From Bryopsis sp. KO-2023 (lineage: Eukaryota; Chlorophyta; Ulvophyceae; Bryopsidales; Bryopsidaceae), in contig BSYQ01000001.1 in assembly GCA_030272585.1 (NCBI GenBank), forward strand, positions 11,299,001 to 11,363,000: a stretch of DNA of 64,000 bases, written 5' to 3'. The notes under the pieces were generated by a model that was not told where the DNA came from, did not search any database, and saw nothing but the letters and a program-made list of their open reading frames with translations. The translations under genes were made by a program, and so were the position numbers. This document shows positions 55,736-64,000 of this stretch, piece by piece (position 1 is the first letter of the stretch; the number at the start of each line of letters is the position of its first letter).

Positions 55736-57589
55736 GTGCGACAACGTATCAACAGGTCGATGCAACTGATGGAGAAATTTCTATCAGACGCGACAGAGAA
55801 ACAGCAGACTTTGGAAAGTAATCTATCCAAGTATGTTGATTCTAAGTTCAAAGAAACACTGAGTGCGTGGAAAAAACGGGAGAAAGTTCGAGTCCCGGCT
55901 CAGGACCCAGTTGTAGTGGGTATGATGGGAGCAGGAACTGGCACGGTCACTTTGCCGGCCACGACAGCTGCAGCCACAAGCGTTCCTTTTGTGTCATCCA
56001 CTCCTCTTACCAGTATCCCATTTCCGGTACCACCTGTTCCGGATCTGAGTACTTTTACTGGTCTAACCACGTTAGGAGGATTGGGTGGTCGCAGCCCATC
56101 GACAACTGTCGCAGACTCCGTGGGTGGAGGTTCTCCATCTTCCTGGGGTTTATTTACATCCCCAAGAACACGGACGGCATGGAGTCTTGCGCCGCCACAA
56201 ACTATGGCAATGGGCGCACCATTCGGCCAAGCGGGTCAACTTGGCACAGCCAGACCCATACTTAGTGTCCCTGTAACGAGTGTGTTACCACCAACGACAT
56301 CCATGTTAACACAACCACTGACGACAGTTCCGCTGTCTGTCTTCTATTCAATCCCGGCTCTTAACACCCAACCTGGTATGCAACCAGGAAACCAACCAGG
56401 CACCCAACCAAGTTTGGGACAATCCGTAAACCAATACGGAGCACCTTCCGCGAGTAACCCGTATTACGGGTGGGGTTCTTATCCCTCAACTCCATCAAGC
56501 CAGCCACAGGGTGGAAATCGATCTGGTGGTGGTGGAGGGGGACCCGGAGGTGGACCTGGGGGTGGAGGCGGAGGCGGAGGAGGACCACCTGGAAGTGGAG
56601 GGGGATCTTTCCTTTCCGGACCAGGTGGAGGTGGGGGTGGTGGATGGCCGTACCACCCAGGTGGAGGTGGAGGTGGCGGAGGTGGAGGTGGGGGTCCTCC
56701 AGACCCTAACCAAGGCTTTGCTGCTCCGCAAGATCGCCACGGACGGATTCCGTCATCCGTTCGTATTCCTTTCCCAAAGGCCTTCTCAGGTGATGGTCAG
56801 CGATGGATCAGAGATTGGCAACTAGAAATGACGGTCTATTGCCAGACTTTGGACATCGATGAGAGCGTATGGTTCAGGCTCTTCCGCAGTAACCTGACCG
56901 GAGCTGCTGCTCAGTGGCGAAACGTCCAGGATCTGCGTACAAGGGAAGGAAAAAGACATCCAATCACAAATTGGATTGAGTTTGTTGAGGAACTGGTCCA
57001 AGCATTTGAACCCACCAGAATGTCTGATGTAGCCAGGCGCTCCTTACGGAACCTGAAACAGACTGGGTCAGTGCACCAGTACATTGTTGCTTTCCGAGAA
57101 CAAGTGCTGAGGATTCCCAACATGACAGATGAAGAACAATACTTCTTCTTCGTGGACGGGTTAAAGTTCCATATCAAACAACAAACTGTGGCTCAAGTGC
57201 CGCACGGCATTGAGTTGGCGATCCAGACGGCGGCTCGTCTTGATGCTATTGCCTCATCCGGAGGAGGAAACTTTCGTGGCCGCGGACGGTGGCGCGGAGG
57301 TAAAGGCCGAGGCCAAAATAAAAAGCAAAACCAACCCCAGACTGATAAGGCAAACCAGATGGGTGGCCAACAGCAACCCCAGCCAGACCAGGCACAAAAC
57401 ATTGGCCAAGGTCGAGGTCGGGGAAGGGGTGGTGGCCGAGGTCGCGGACGAGGTGGTGGCAGGAATCAAGGACGTGGAGGTGGAGGCGTAAATCCTAAAT
57501 GCTATATGTGTGGAAAAACTGGACATATTCAAAGTAAGTGTCCAGAGGGCGAAAAGTTCAAGAAATGGTTAAACGAAAAAGCCGGATGA
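55736..57589 (+). pseudogene. gag: Element C Gag, C-terminal part
   Basis: Continuation of element C Gag after element B. Order: a short coiled coil, VGMMGAGTGT (matching VGMVGAGTST of A), a Pro/Thr/Gln-rich linker, a Gly-rich tract (about 56520-56700), the capsid domain (SVRIPFPKAFSGDGQRWIRD to MTDEEQYFFFVDGLKF), an RGG segment and the CCHC knuckle CYMCGKTGHIQSKC. A TGA at 55733-55735 stands in this frame just inside the junction, so the gag was damaged there too, or the junction lost bases. It ends TGA at 57587 and overlaps pol. Confidence 0.75.
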
Positions 57590-60500
57590 ACAGAGCCCAG
57601 ACTCGTTCGGCGAAACGCAGAAGGGCACGCCGTCACAGATATAAGCAGCGCCAGAAACTTCTTAGAAAAGAAAGGTTAGCTCGAAATGCAGAAGTGAATA
57701 AAAGAGCACAAGGGGAAATAGAAAAGAATGCTACCCAAGGTGCAGAGGGATCGATTATGAGTGCTAAGTTGGAAACTCGATCCAGTAAGTGCAGCACGCT
57801 TACTAGGACAAGTTCAGAATCAAGTTCGGAACCTGTCGACTCTGTTCATGGAGACCTTGGTAGTCCTGAAGGAACTGAGAATTCGGTATCGTTCCCGCCT
57901 CAAGGAACGAAACGAAGTCCGGAAGGAAGGGAACCCGCAAGGGAATCAAATAAGCCTGCCACTCGTTCACCACCAACTGACGAGTCAGCAGCCCCTGTTC
58001 AGGGAACAGGTAGAGGACAAAAAGTGGATGAAGGTCAGTATTCACCTTCTGAGCGTATGTTACCACTAGGAGGTCCTAACCATTTGAAATTTATGGGATA
58101 TGAGATCCGAGCCAGATTAGGAGGAGTACCGATCTCCGCCTATGTTGATTGTGGTGCAACGGAGAACTACATTACCAAGAAACTAGTTACGAGACTGAAA
58201 CTCGAAACAACCGAGTGCAAAAAGGGAGTCACTTTGGCGGACGGAACCCTATGTTCACTCGATCGGCGATGCGAAGACTTGCAGCTCAGGATGGGTACTT
58301 ATACCACAACCCTTTCCGCAGACGTCTTCCCAAACCTTTCGTATGACATGATACTAGGGCTTCCTTGGTTGATGCAGACCAATCCCAAACTGGACTTTGC
58401 AACGGGCACGCTCAAAGTTCCAATGGGTGCTGGATGGACAACTGTTCCTATGAAGGAACGACCATCAGATTACTTACAGCACCTAGCACCGGCTATTGAT
58501 ACAGTCTCAGCGAAGAAGTTATTCTCGCTCGTGAAGAACAGTCCAGAAGTTGATCAGGCATACCTTGTGGTTGTGCGACCAACCACCCCGGACGATATGG
58601 CACATCTCATGCAGTATCCATATCCGGGAATTCCGGAAGAGCGTTTGAACGCTACTGGAACCACACCAGCTTATCTCCAGCCGGATGTGGAAAAGGTAAT
58701 GCATTCGGGTCTCGACCCAAGGATCAAGGCTGTCCTCACAAGTTTCAAGGATGTGTTCCCGAAAGACTTACCACCCGGCGTTCCTCCAGTCAGAAAAGGC
58801 CACGAATTTAAGGTGGACCTGGAGGACGAACAAATGACCCCAATCCACCGTCCCTTGTACAAACTCTCTCCAGCCGAGCTGGACGAAGTTAGGACACAGG
58901 TGGATTACCTCCTTGAACAAAGGAAGATCCGACCCTCCGAGAGTCCCTGGGGCGCACCCATACTCTTTGTTCCCAAGAAAGACGGAGGGTTGAGAATGTG
59001 TGTGGATTACCGTTGGATAAACAAGTTCACGGTAAAGAATAGGTATCCACTCCCTCTTCCTGAGGAGTTAATGGACCGTCTCGCCAGAGCGAAGATCTAT
59101 ACGAAGATCGACCTCCGCTCAGGCTACTGGCAGTTTCCCGTTCGACCCAAGGATACTCCCAAGACGGCATTCCGGACGAGATACGGACATTTCGAATTTC
59201 TCGTGTGTCCGTTCGGAATGACCAACTGCCCAGCCCAGTTCCAGACCATGGTTCAGGATTTGCTGGGGGAGTTCCTTGACGAGTTTATAGTGGTGTTTAT
59301 CGACGACATCCTGATCTTTTCCAACTCGGTGGAAGAGCACGTCGAGCACCTAAAACTGGTCTTTGAACGGTTGCGGAAACATAAGTTGTACGCAAAAGCC
59401 AGTAAGTGCGAAGTAGGGGTAGCAGAGACGGACTACCTGGGGTATCATTTGTCGGAAAAAGGCCTTCAACCGATGCAGGATAAGGTTAAGGCTATTCAAC
59501 AATGGAAGGAGTTAACTTCGGTCACTGATGTGCGAAGTTTCCTGGGAATGGTATCTTACTATCGTAAGTTCATTCCTGAGTTCGCTAGGATTGCGAGTCC
59601 CTTGACAGATCTTACCAAGAAGGATACTGTCTGGGAATGGGGGCTGAACCAACGCAATGCCTACAACGAACTTAAGGATCGGATTAGCCGCGCACCGATC
59701 TTACTCCTTCCTGATCCGGCTAAGGAGTACACCGTAATAACGGATGCATCTGGAACTGCATATGGAGCGGTTCTTACCCAGGATCATGGGAAAGGTTTGC
59801 AACCAATTGCATACCTTTCCAGACGATTAAAACCAGCTGAAACGCGATACTCCGCATATGAGCGGGAGCTGGGGGCAATAGCATATGCTTTAGCCCAGTG
59901 GCGACACTACCTTGAGGGATGCGATGGGGGTGTGAAGGTGTTGACGGACCACAAACCGATCACCCACTTCATGAACCAGAGCACGTTGTCGCGGACCCAA
60001 ACCCGGTGGTTAAACTCAGGGTTTTTCCAATCCATAGGTCCAAAAATCGTCTATATCCAGGGGAAAGCCAATGTCTTGGCTGATGCGTTATCCCGGAGCC
60101 TTCCTGGTCCGCCAGACCAGCTCAATAACCTCTCCACTTGGGAAGTGGCAGAGAAGGAGGCATGGAAAGAGGCTTTGAGAAGTGATGAACAACTCAAGCC
60201 TATCTTTGAAAGGATGGAACGAGGGGTTTCTCCGCAGTACAAGCTGGACGACGGGTTCTTGTATTATACCAAGACAGACCCAGGTCCTAGTTTGCTTGTG
60301 GTCCCTGCTTCTTTCCAGAAACGGATTCTGGAAGAGCATCACGACGTTCCCAGTGCCGGTCATGTTGGAGCAGACCGCATGACCGAAGTACTTACCCGCA
60401 GTTACTGGTGGAAAGGCGTTGGGTTAGCCGTAAAGGCATACGTGAAAACGTGCCCAACTTGTCAACTAAACAAATCGGACTTGCAAAGACAGAAAGGTCT

Positions 60501-61656
60501 TTTGCAGCCGTTGCCTATCCCAGACCAGAAATGGGAACAGATCACGACGGACTTGGTTACCGACCTACCGTCTTCCCATGGCTTCACAGCAATCGCTGTC
60601 TTTGTAGACCGATTGACGAAGTATGCGAGGTTCGTACCCTGTAACAAAACTATCACGGCGCCAGAATACGCAAAGCTGTTCGTGGAGAACATATACAAAC
60701 ACTACGGGCTGCCTAAAATCATAGTTTCGGATCGGGATCCAAGGTTCACAAGTTTGTTCTGGACCTCCCTTTTCAAACTTTTAGGTACTCAGCTCCGGAT
60801 GAGCACTGCATACCATCCTCAAACGGATGGGCAGTCGGAAGTCACCATCCGGGTGCTGGAGGATTTCCTGCGTCCGTATGTGGAACGGTACCCAGACCGT
60901 TGGGTGGATTATTTGCCGACCGCAGAATTTGCCGCAAATAATTCACGGAATGTCTCCACAGGCTACGCGCCAGCCCATCTTCTGTATGGCCAGAACATGG
61001 GGCAGATAGTTGTTGCCAGGAAGGGAGTTCGGACGGGCGATGAATCGGAAATGGCGGCTGAGATGGTACGTCGAATGGACGACCAAATGCGAAACGCTAA
61101 GGCGAAATACGCAGAGGCACAGAACCGCATGTGCACCTCAGCAAACAAACGTCGAAGGAAAGTGGATTTTCAGGTTGGCGATGAAGTGCTGGTACAAAGC
61201 AAGTATATTCCCCTTGCTTCACTTCAGAAAATCCCACCGAAAATCCGCCGACGATTTGTTGGACCTTTCCGGGTGGCTAGCCGAATTGGGGCTGTCGCCT
61301 ACCGTCTTGACCTTCCCGACCACTGGAAAATCCACCCAACTTTCCATGTGTCGAAACTGAAGGCTTACTCTCGGCTTGATGACGATCAGCGAGAGATAGA
61401 CGCTCCAGAGGGGGAGCTAGTGGATGGAACCATCGAATTCGAGGTCGAGCGCATCCTCAGAGATCGGGGCACTACTCGCAAGGAGTACCTGATCCTTTGG
61501 AAGGGCTACGATTTGATGGAATCCACCTGGGAGCCAGAAAGCCACCTGGCCAATGCCCAGGACTTGCTTAAGGAGTACTTAGCCAACAAACCGGAGAATA
61601 AACAAGTGACCCAGTCTAAGAAAAAGACTAGGGCCCAACGCAGAACTCGAACCTAA
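57538..61656 (+). CDS. pol: Element C Pol polyprotein with chromodomain
   Basis: Open in the -1 frame relative to gag. The first ATG is at 57565, inside the gag end (context AAATGGTTAAAC). Up to 1,372 residues. Arg/Lys-rich N-terminus (SAKRRRARRHRYKQRQK), protease DCGATEN, RT with FIDD (VVFIDDILIFS), RNase H (VITDASGTAYGAV), integrase (CPTCQLNK, TTDLVTDL, VSDRDPRF, GQSEVTIR), GPF and chromodomain (YLILWKGYDLMESTWEPESH). No stop codon or frameshift. It could still supply enzyme in trans, though the gag is split. Confidence 0.92.
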   Translation: MSRGRKVQEMVKRKSRMNRAQTRSAKRRRARRHRYKQRQKLLRKERLARNAEVNKRAQGEIEKNATQGAEGSIMSAKLETRSSKCSTLTRTSSESSSEPVDSVHGDLGSPEGTENSVSFPPQGTKRSPEGREPARESNKPATRSPPTDESAAPVQGTGRGQKVDEGQYSPSERMLPLGGPNHLKFMGYEIRARLGGVPISAYVDCGATENYITKKLVTRLKLETTECKKGVTLADGTLCSLDRRCEDLQLRMGTYTTTLSADVFPNLSYDMILGLPWLMQTNPKLDFATGTLKVPMGAGWTTVPMKERPSDYLQHLAPAIDTVSAKKLFSLVKNSPEVDQAYLVVVRPTTPDDMAHLMQYPYPGIPEERLNATGTTPAYLQPDVEKVMHSGLDPRIKAVLTSFKDVFPKDLPPGVPPVRKGHEFKVDLEDEQMTPIHRPLYKLSPAELDEVRTQVDYLLEQRKIRPSESPWGAPILFVPKKDGGLRMCVDYRWINKFTVKNRYPLPLPEELMDRLARAKIYTKIDLRSGYWQFPVRPKDTPKTAFRTRYGHFEFLVCPFGMTNCPAQFQTMVQDLLGEFLDEFIVVFIDDILIFSNSVEEHVEHLKLVFERLRKHKLYAKASKCEVGVAETDYLGYHLSEKGLQPMQDKVKAIQQWKELTSVTDVRSFLGMVSYYRKFIPEFARIASPLTDLTKKDTVWEWGLNQRNAYNELKDRISRAPILLLPDPAKEYTVITDASGTAYGAVLTQDHGKGLQPIAYLSRRLKPAETRYSAYERELGAIAYALAQWRHYLEGCDGGVKVLTDHKPITHFMNQSTLSRTQTRWLNSGFFQSIGPKIVYIQGKANVLADALSRSLPGPPDQLNNLSTWEVAEKEAWKEALRSDEQLKPIFERMERGVSPQYKLDDGFLYYTKTDPGPSLLVVPASFQKRILEEHHDVPSAGHVGADRMTEVLTRSYWWKGVGLAVKAYVKTCPTCQLNKSDLQRQKGLLQPLPIPDQKWEQITTDLVTDLPSSHGFTAIAVFVDRLTKYARFVPCNKTITAPEYAKLFVENIYKHYGLPKIIVSDRDPRFTSLFWTSLFKLLGTQLRMSTAYHPQTDGQSEVTIRVLEDFLRPYVERYPDRWVDYLPTAEFAANNSRNVSTGYAPAHLLYGQNMGQIVVARKGVRTGDESEMAAEMVRRMDDQMRNAKAKYAEAQNRMCTSANKRRRKVDFQVGDEVLVQSKYIPLASLQKIPPKIRRRFVGPFRVASRIGAVAYRLDLPDHWKIHPTFHVSKLKAYSRLDDDQREIDAPEGELVDGTIEFEVERILRDRGTTRKEYLILWKGYDLMESTWEPESHLANAQDLLKEYLANKPENKQVTQSKKKTRAQRRTRT

Positions 61657-62222
61657 ACAGGGATCATTACCACTCTGTTCACGCTCGACTTAATACTATC
61701 CTTCCAGCTGGGGGAAAAATATTAAGCCGAGAAAGTCGATTTGGAACGCTATCCAGATGGGATACCAAAAAGACTTAGGAAAAGAGCACCAAGTAGAACT
61801 CCCGGAAAAGCCTAGGGAAAGTTTCCATCTTTTCCTAGGGAAAGTTTCCATCTTTTCCGGCGAACGGGTTGCTATCTTTTCCCGTGACAGAACTGTAAAC
61901 GGTTCGCAGGACGGGCTAGGGGTCAGTTTTCTTTCCGGGGAGGTTTACCTAACGCACAACTCACACGCTCATAGCGACTGACAACAGGTGATGGGGACAT
62001 TGGATCAAGTGATGGGTTAATGTCCGACCTGGAGGTCACGTGATTGCGCCGCAGGTGGAACTGAGTTGACATAAGCAAGTTAGGGTAAAATCAAATAGGC
62101 ACAAACCCGTGTGGTGACGGCGACCTCCATAGAGTGTCACGTTACCGAGGTACGTTAGCTAATACGCCTAGCGTATCTTAAAGCGGACTTGCGATCATTT
62201 TGGCCTGGTTATTCTCGGCGCG
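61657..62222 (+). other. Element C pol-ORF3 spacer
   Basis: Non-coding. Contains a short direct repeat CTAGGGAAAGTTTCCATCTT (about 61812 and 61837) and, at 62177-62202, a promoter-like CTTAAAGCGG plus CATTTTG resembling the ORF3 upstream block of element A. Confidence 0.45.
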
Positions 62223-62641
62223 TGTTAGTCTTTTAGCGCTCACGAGGTAGTTTGGGATAGAGCCGAGGGTGGCTGACGCATGTGGGTTCACGAGTAAGAC
62301 AGATTAGACCCAGAGTTTGGGGCATGCGTCAGCGTACTACACTTAGGGGTACTTAAGAGGCCCACTCGTTGTTTTGACGTTCACTTTATTTTGTAAGAAC
62401 TCGGGATTCGTGGGATTGGTGTGTTCCCGCTTGTGTGTGTGTTTGTGTGTGTGTGTGTTAAGTGTTTGCCTGACGCAATCACTTCCCAACCCAAGTGCTC
62501 TAGTAGCGTTCACAACCGCGCTAGCTAGAGAGTTGTCTAAATCAACAAACCCCACAAGTATACTTGCGTTAGCCAGCAAGTTATCACGAATCCAATCAAC
62601 ACAGCCGACCACTATTGCGTCACCCACAAGCTTCACTATCA
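62223..62641 (+). repeat. Solo LTR of the element A family
   Basis: 419 bp, close to the A LTR but with several substitutions and small gaps. Flanked by the 5-bp duplication GCGCG (62218-62222 and 62642-62646). No primer binding site follows, so this is a solo LTR left by LTR-LTR recombination. Confidence 0.9.
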
Positions 62642-62699
62642 GCGCGCATACAGAAAAGTCGGAGACTAGTCGGAGAACAAAGCGCAGCCAACAAAGAGA

Positions 62700-64000
62700 A
62701 TGCCAAAGCACAGCCCGATCATGTGGCGCAGTGGTGATAAGGCGGTTGAGGGAAAGGAGTCGAGTGGAAAACAACTGGGTGGCAGCGGAAAAACGAAAGG
62801 CAGTGGCGGCGAGAAAGGCGGAAAAGGAAAAAGTGGAACTCTCGCCGACGCTTGCCCACCCAGAGGGGAACCCAAACCACTTATCACACCACCTAAGGCG
62901 AAAATCATGAAAACTCTCCCAGCTCCTTCGGTGCTTTCGAAACTTCGGAACTTCGAAACATCGTTGCTCAAAGGAACCTCCAAGATCGTAATTCGCCCAC
63001 CGACAGAGTTGCCGGAAAAACTGCCGGAAAAACCTAGTTCCAGAACAGGAAAAACACTCGACCGGGACGCCGACCCAGCTACTCTCCAAGCTAGGTGTCA
63101 ACGGTTACAGGACGATGTGTTGGAACTCCGTGCAGAACGCGACGCACAACGCGCGCGGGCGGATCAGGCAGAGAAGCACCTGAAAAAGTTTGAGGGTGTA
63201 GCTCAAAGACTCTGCAATCAAGTAACCCAACTTGAACACGATCTGGAAATCGCCCGGCAGGCGAGAGGAACCGCTGAACAGGAGCTGAAACAGCTTCACA
63301 AAGAACTCGATTCTGCGAACCAGACGCAGAAGAAGCTGAAAGCGCAGCTGACGAAACAGCAGCCGCACCTGACGTCCACAGACGAAAGGTCGGCCTGGCA
63401 AACGGCTGTGTACTCGTCTGAGGCACAGTCCGGGTTGATGAGCCGGTTGCTCCACAGCGTTCCCGCACGCCTTGGGGACTAAGTGGAAAACCTTTGTCGG
63501 GCGACGATGGACGACATCATCGAGCAGGGTGCTGGAGCTGCTGCTGCGATCAGAGACGGAGAGGAGCCTGTCTACTACGGCAAAGGAAACGTTCCGGTTA
63601 ACCACCGGCTAGCCGGGTATGACTATACGCAGGTGGACAAAACGCTCGAGAGAATCAGAAATCGTGCACCGGGGCACTTTGACGTTCCCGACGTTGCAGA
63701 CGATATGATCTCAGAGCCACAACCCAGAAGAATCCGCGACCTGACCGGGGGACAGACCGGGGGAAAGACCGACGAAAAGTCGGCGCCCAAGAAAAGGAAG
63801 GAGAGAGAGGAAGAGGAGGCGCTCGCCGACATGTCCAAGAGGTTCAAGGACAGGCGTGGGGAAAAGCCACCGATCTGCTTGTGGTGCTATTCGCCGCCGG
63901 CGCTGGCGGATAGCTACGTGATCACCACATGCACGAGCCACACGGTGTGCCGAACCCACTGGAACCTCATGATTATCCTCGTGCGCTTATACGGGGTGTG
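62700..64000 (+). pseudogene. Element C ORF3: coiled coil plus RING-like finger, in-frame stop
   Basis: ATG at 62700 (MPKHSPIMWRSGDKAVEGKE). A basic Gly/Lys-rich head, then coiled coil (TLQARCQRLQDDVLELRAER onward), then TAA at 63480-63482. The same frame continues open for at least 170 codons with sensible protein (VENLCRATMDDIIEQG; basic KKRKERE), up to a Cys/His cluster C-x2-C-x14-C-x2-H-x2-C-x2-H (ICLWCYSP, then CTSHTVCRTHW) that matches element A ORF3. It runs off the window. The single TAA makes it a likely nonsense-mutated copy. Confidence 0.7.

Larger units (their letters stand above)
47478..64000 (+). mobile_element. Element C: chromovirus with nested insertions, runs past window
   Basis: 5' LTR 47478-47621, primer binding site 47624-47635, leader, gag 5' part (48365 to about 49367), nested element B on the other strand (about 49368-55718), gag 3' part (to 57589), pol (57538-61656), solo A-type LTR (62223-62641), ORF3 (62700 onward). 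The 3' LTR is not in the window. The candidate target site at the left is GTTAT (47473-47477); the right copy cannot be seen. Confidence 0.8.

Noticed and set aside
62223..62641. A-type LTR as the 3' LTR of element C or the 5' LTR of a new element
   Set aside because: Its sequence is of the A family, it has its own GCGCG duplication, and no primer binding site follows.

Overview
The window is nuclear DNA of a eukaryote. Protein genes are split by many short GT-AG introns with pyrimidine-rich acceptors, there is a eukaryotic class II tRNA-Leu(AAG), and over two thirds of the sequence is transposable elements. Recognisable host proteins are a NEDD1/GCP-WD homologue, a membrane J-domain protein and an MFSD14/HIAT1-type transporter. 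These do not fix the lineage. Chromodomain Ty3/Gypsy elements plus a Mutator element with a SWIM finger would suit an alga or other plant-lineage protist, but that is a guess.

Layout. (1) 1-17.4 kb is host sequence: the 3' part of NEDD1 (+), a convergent J-domain gene (-), a shared divergent promoter, the transporter (+), a doubtful small secreted-protein locus, a tRNA-Leu gene, and an unrecognised multi-exon gene with coiled-coil segments (-, 13.0-16.9 kb). (2) 17,483-31,118 is a Mutator-like DNA transposon with about 300-bp inverted ends and a 9-bp target duplication. Its transposase gene is split by a 9.2-kb non-coding LTR retrotransposon (LARD type, 18,764-27,942) with 649-bp LTRs in which I found no difference and a 5-bp duplication. 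(3) 31.1-36.7 kb holds a small foldback/MITE element, an apparently empty stretch, a truncated signal-peptide exon and remnants of LARD-like elements. (4) 36,726-46,821 is a complete young-looking chromovirus (element A): 422-bp LTRs with no difference seen, a GTTTA duplication, gag, pol, and a third gene (ORF3) after pol. (5) 47.0-64.0 kb is a nest of related chromoviruses. Element C (+) runs from 47,478 past the window end, is inserted in an older ORF3 fragment, carries the truncated element B (-) within its gag, and has a solo LTR of the A family between its pol and ORF3.

How they work together. All three chromoviruses and the LARD share the same 12-nt primer binding site, so the non-coding LARD may be mobilised in trans by chromovirus machinery. 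The most unusual item is ORF3. It lies downstream of pol in A, B and C (plus an orphan fragment), with an N-terminal coiled coil and, where the C-terminus is present, a RING-like Cys/His pattern. A promoter-like block resembling one in the LTR precedes it. I know of no chromovirus described with such a gene, and I had no database to check.
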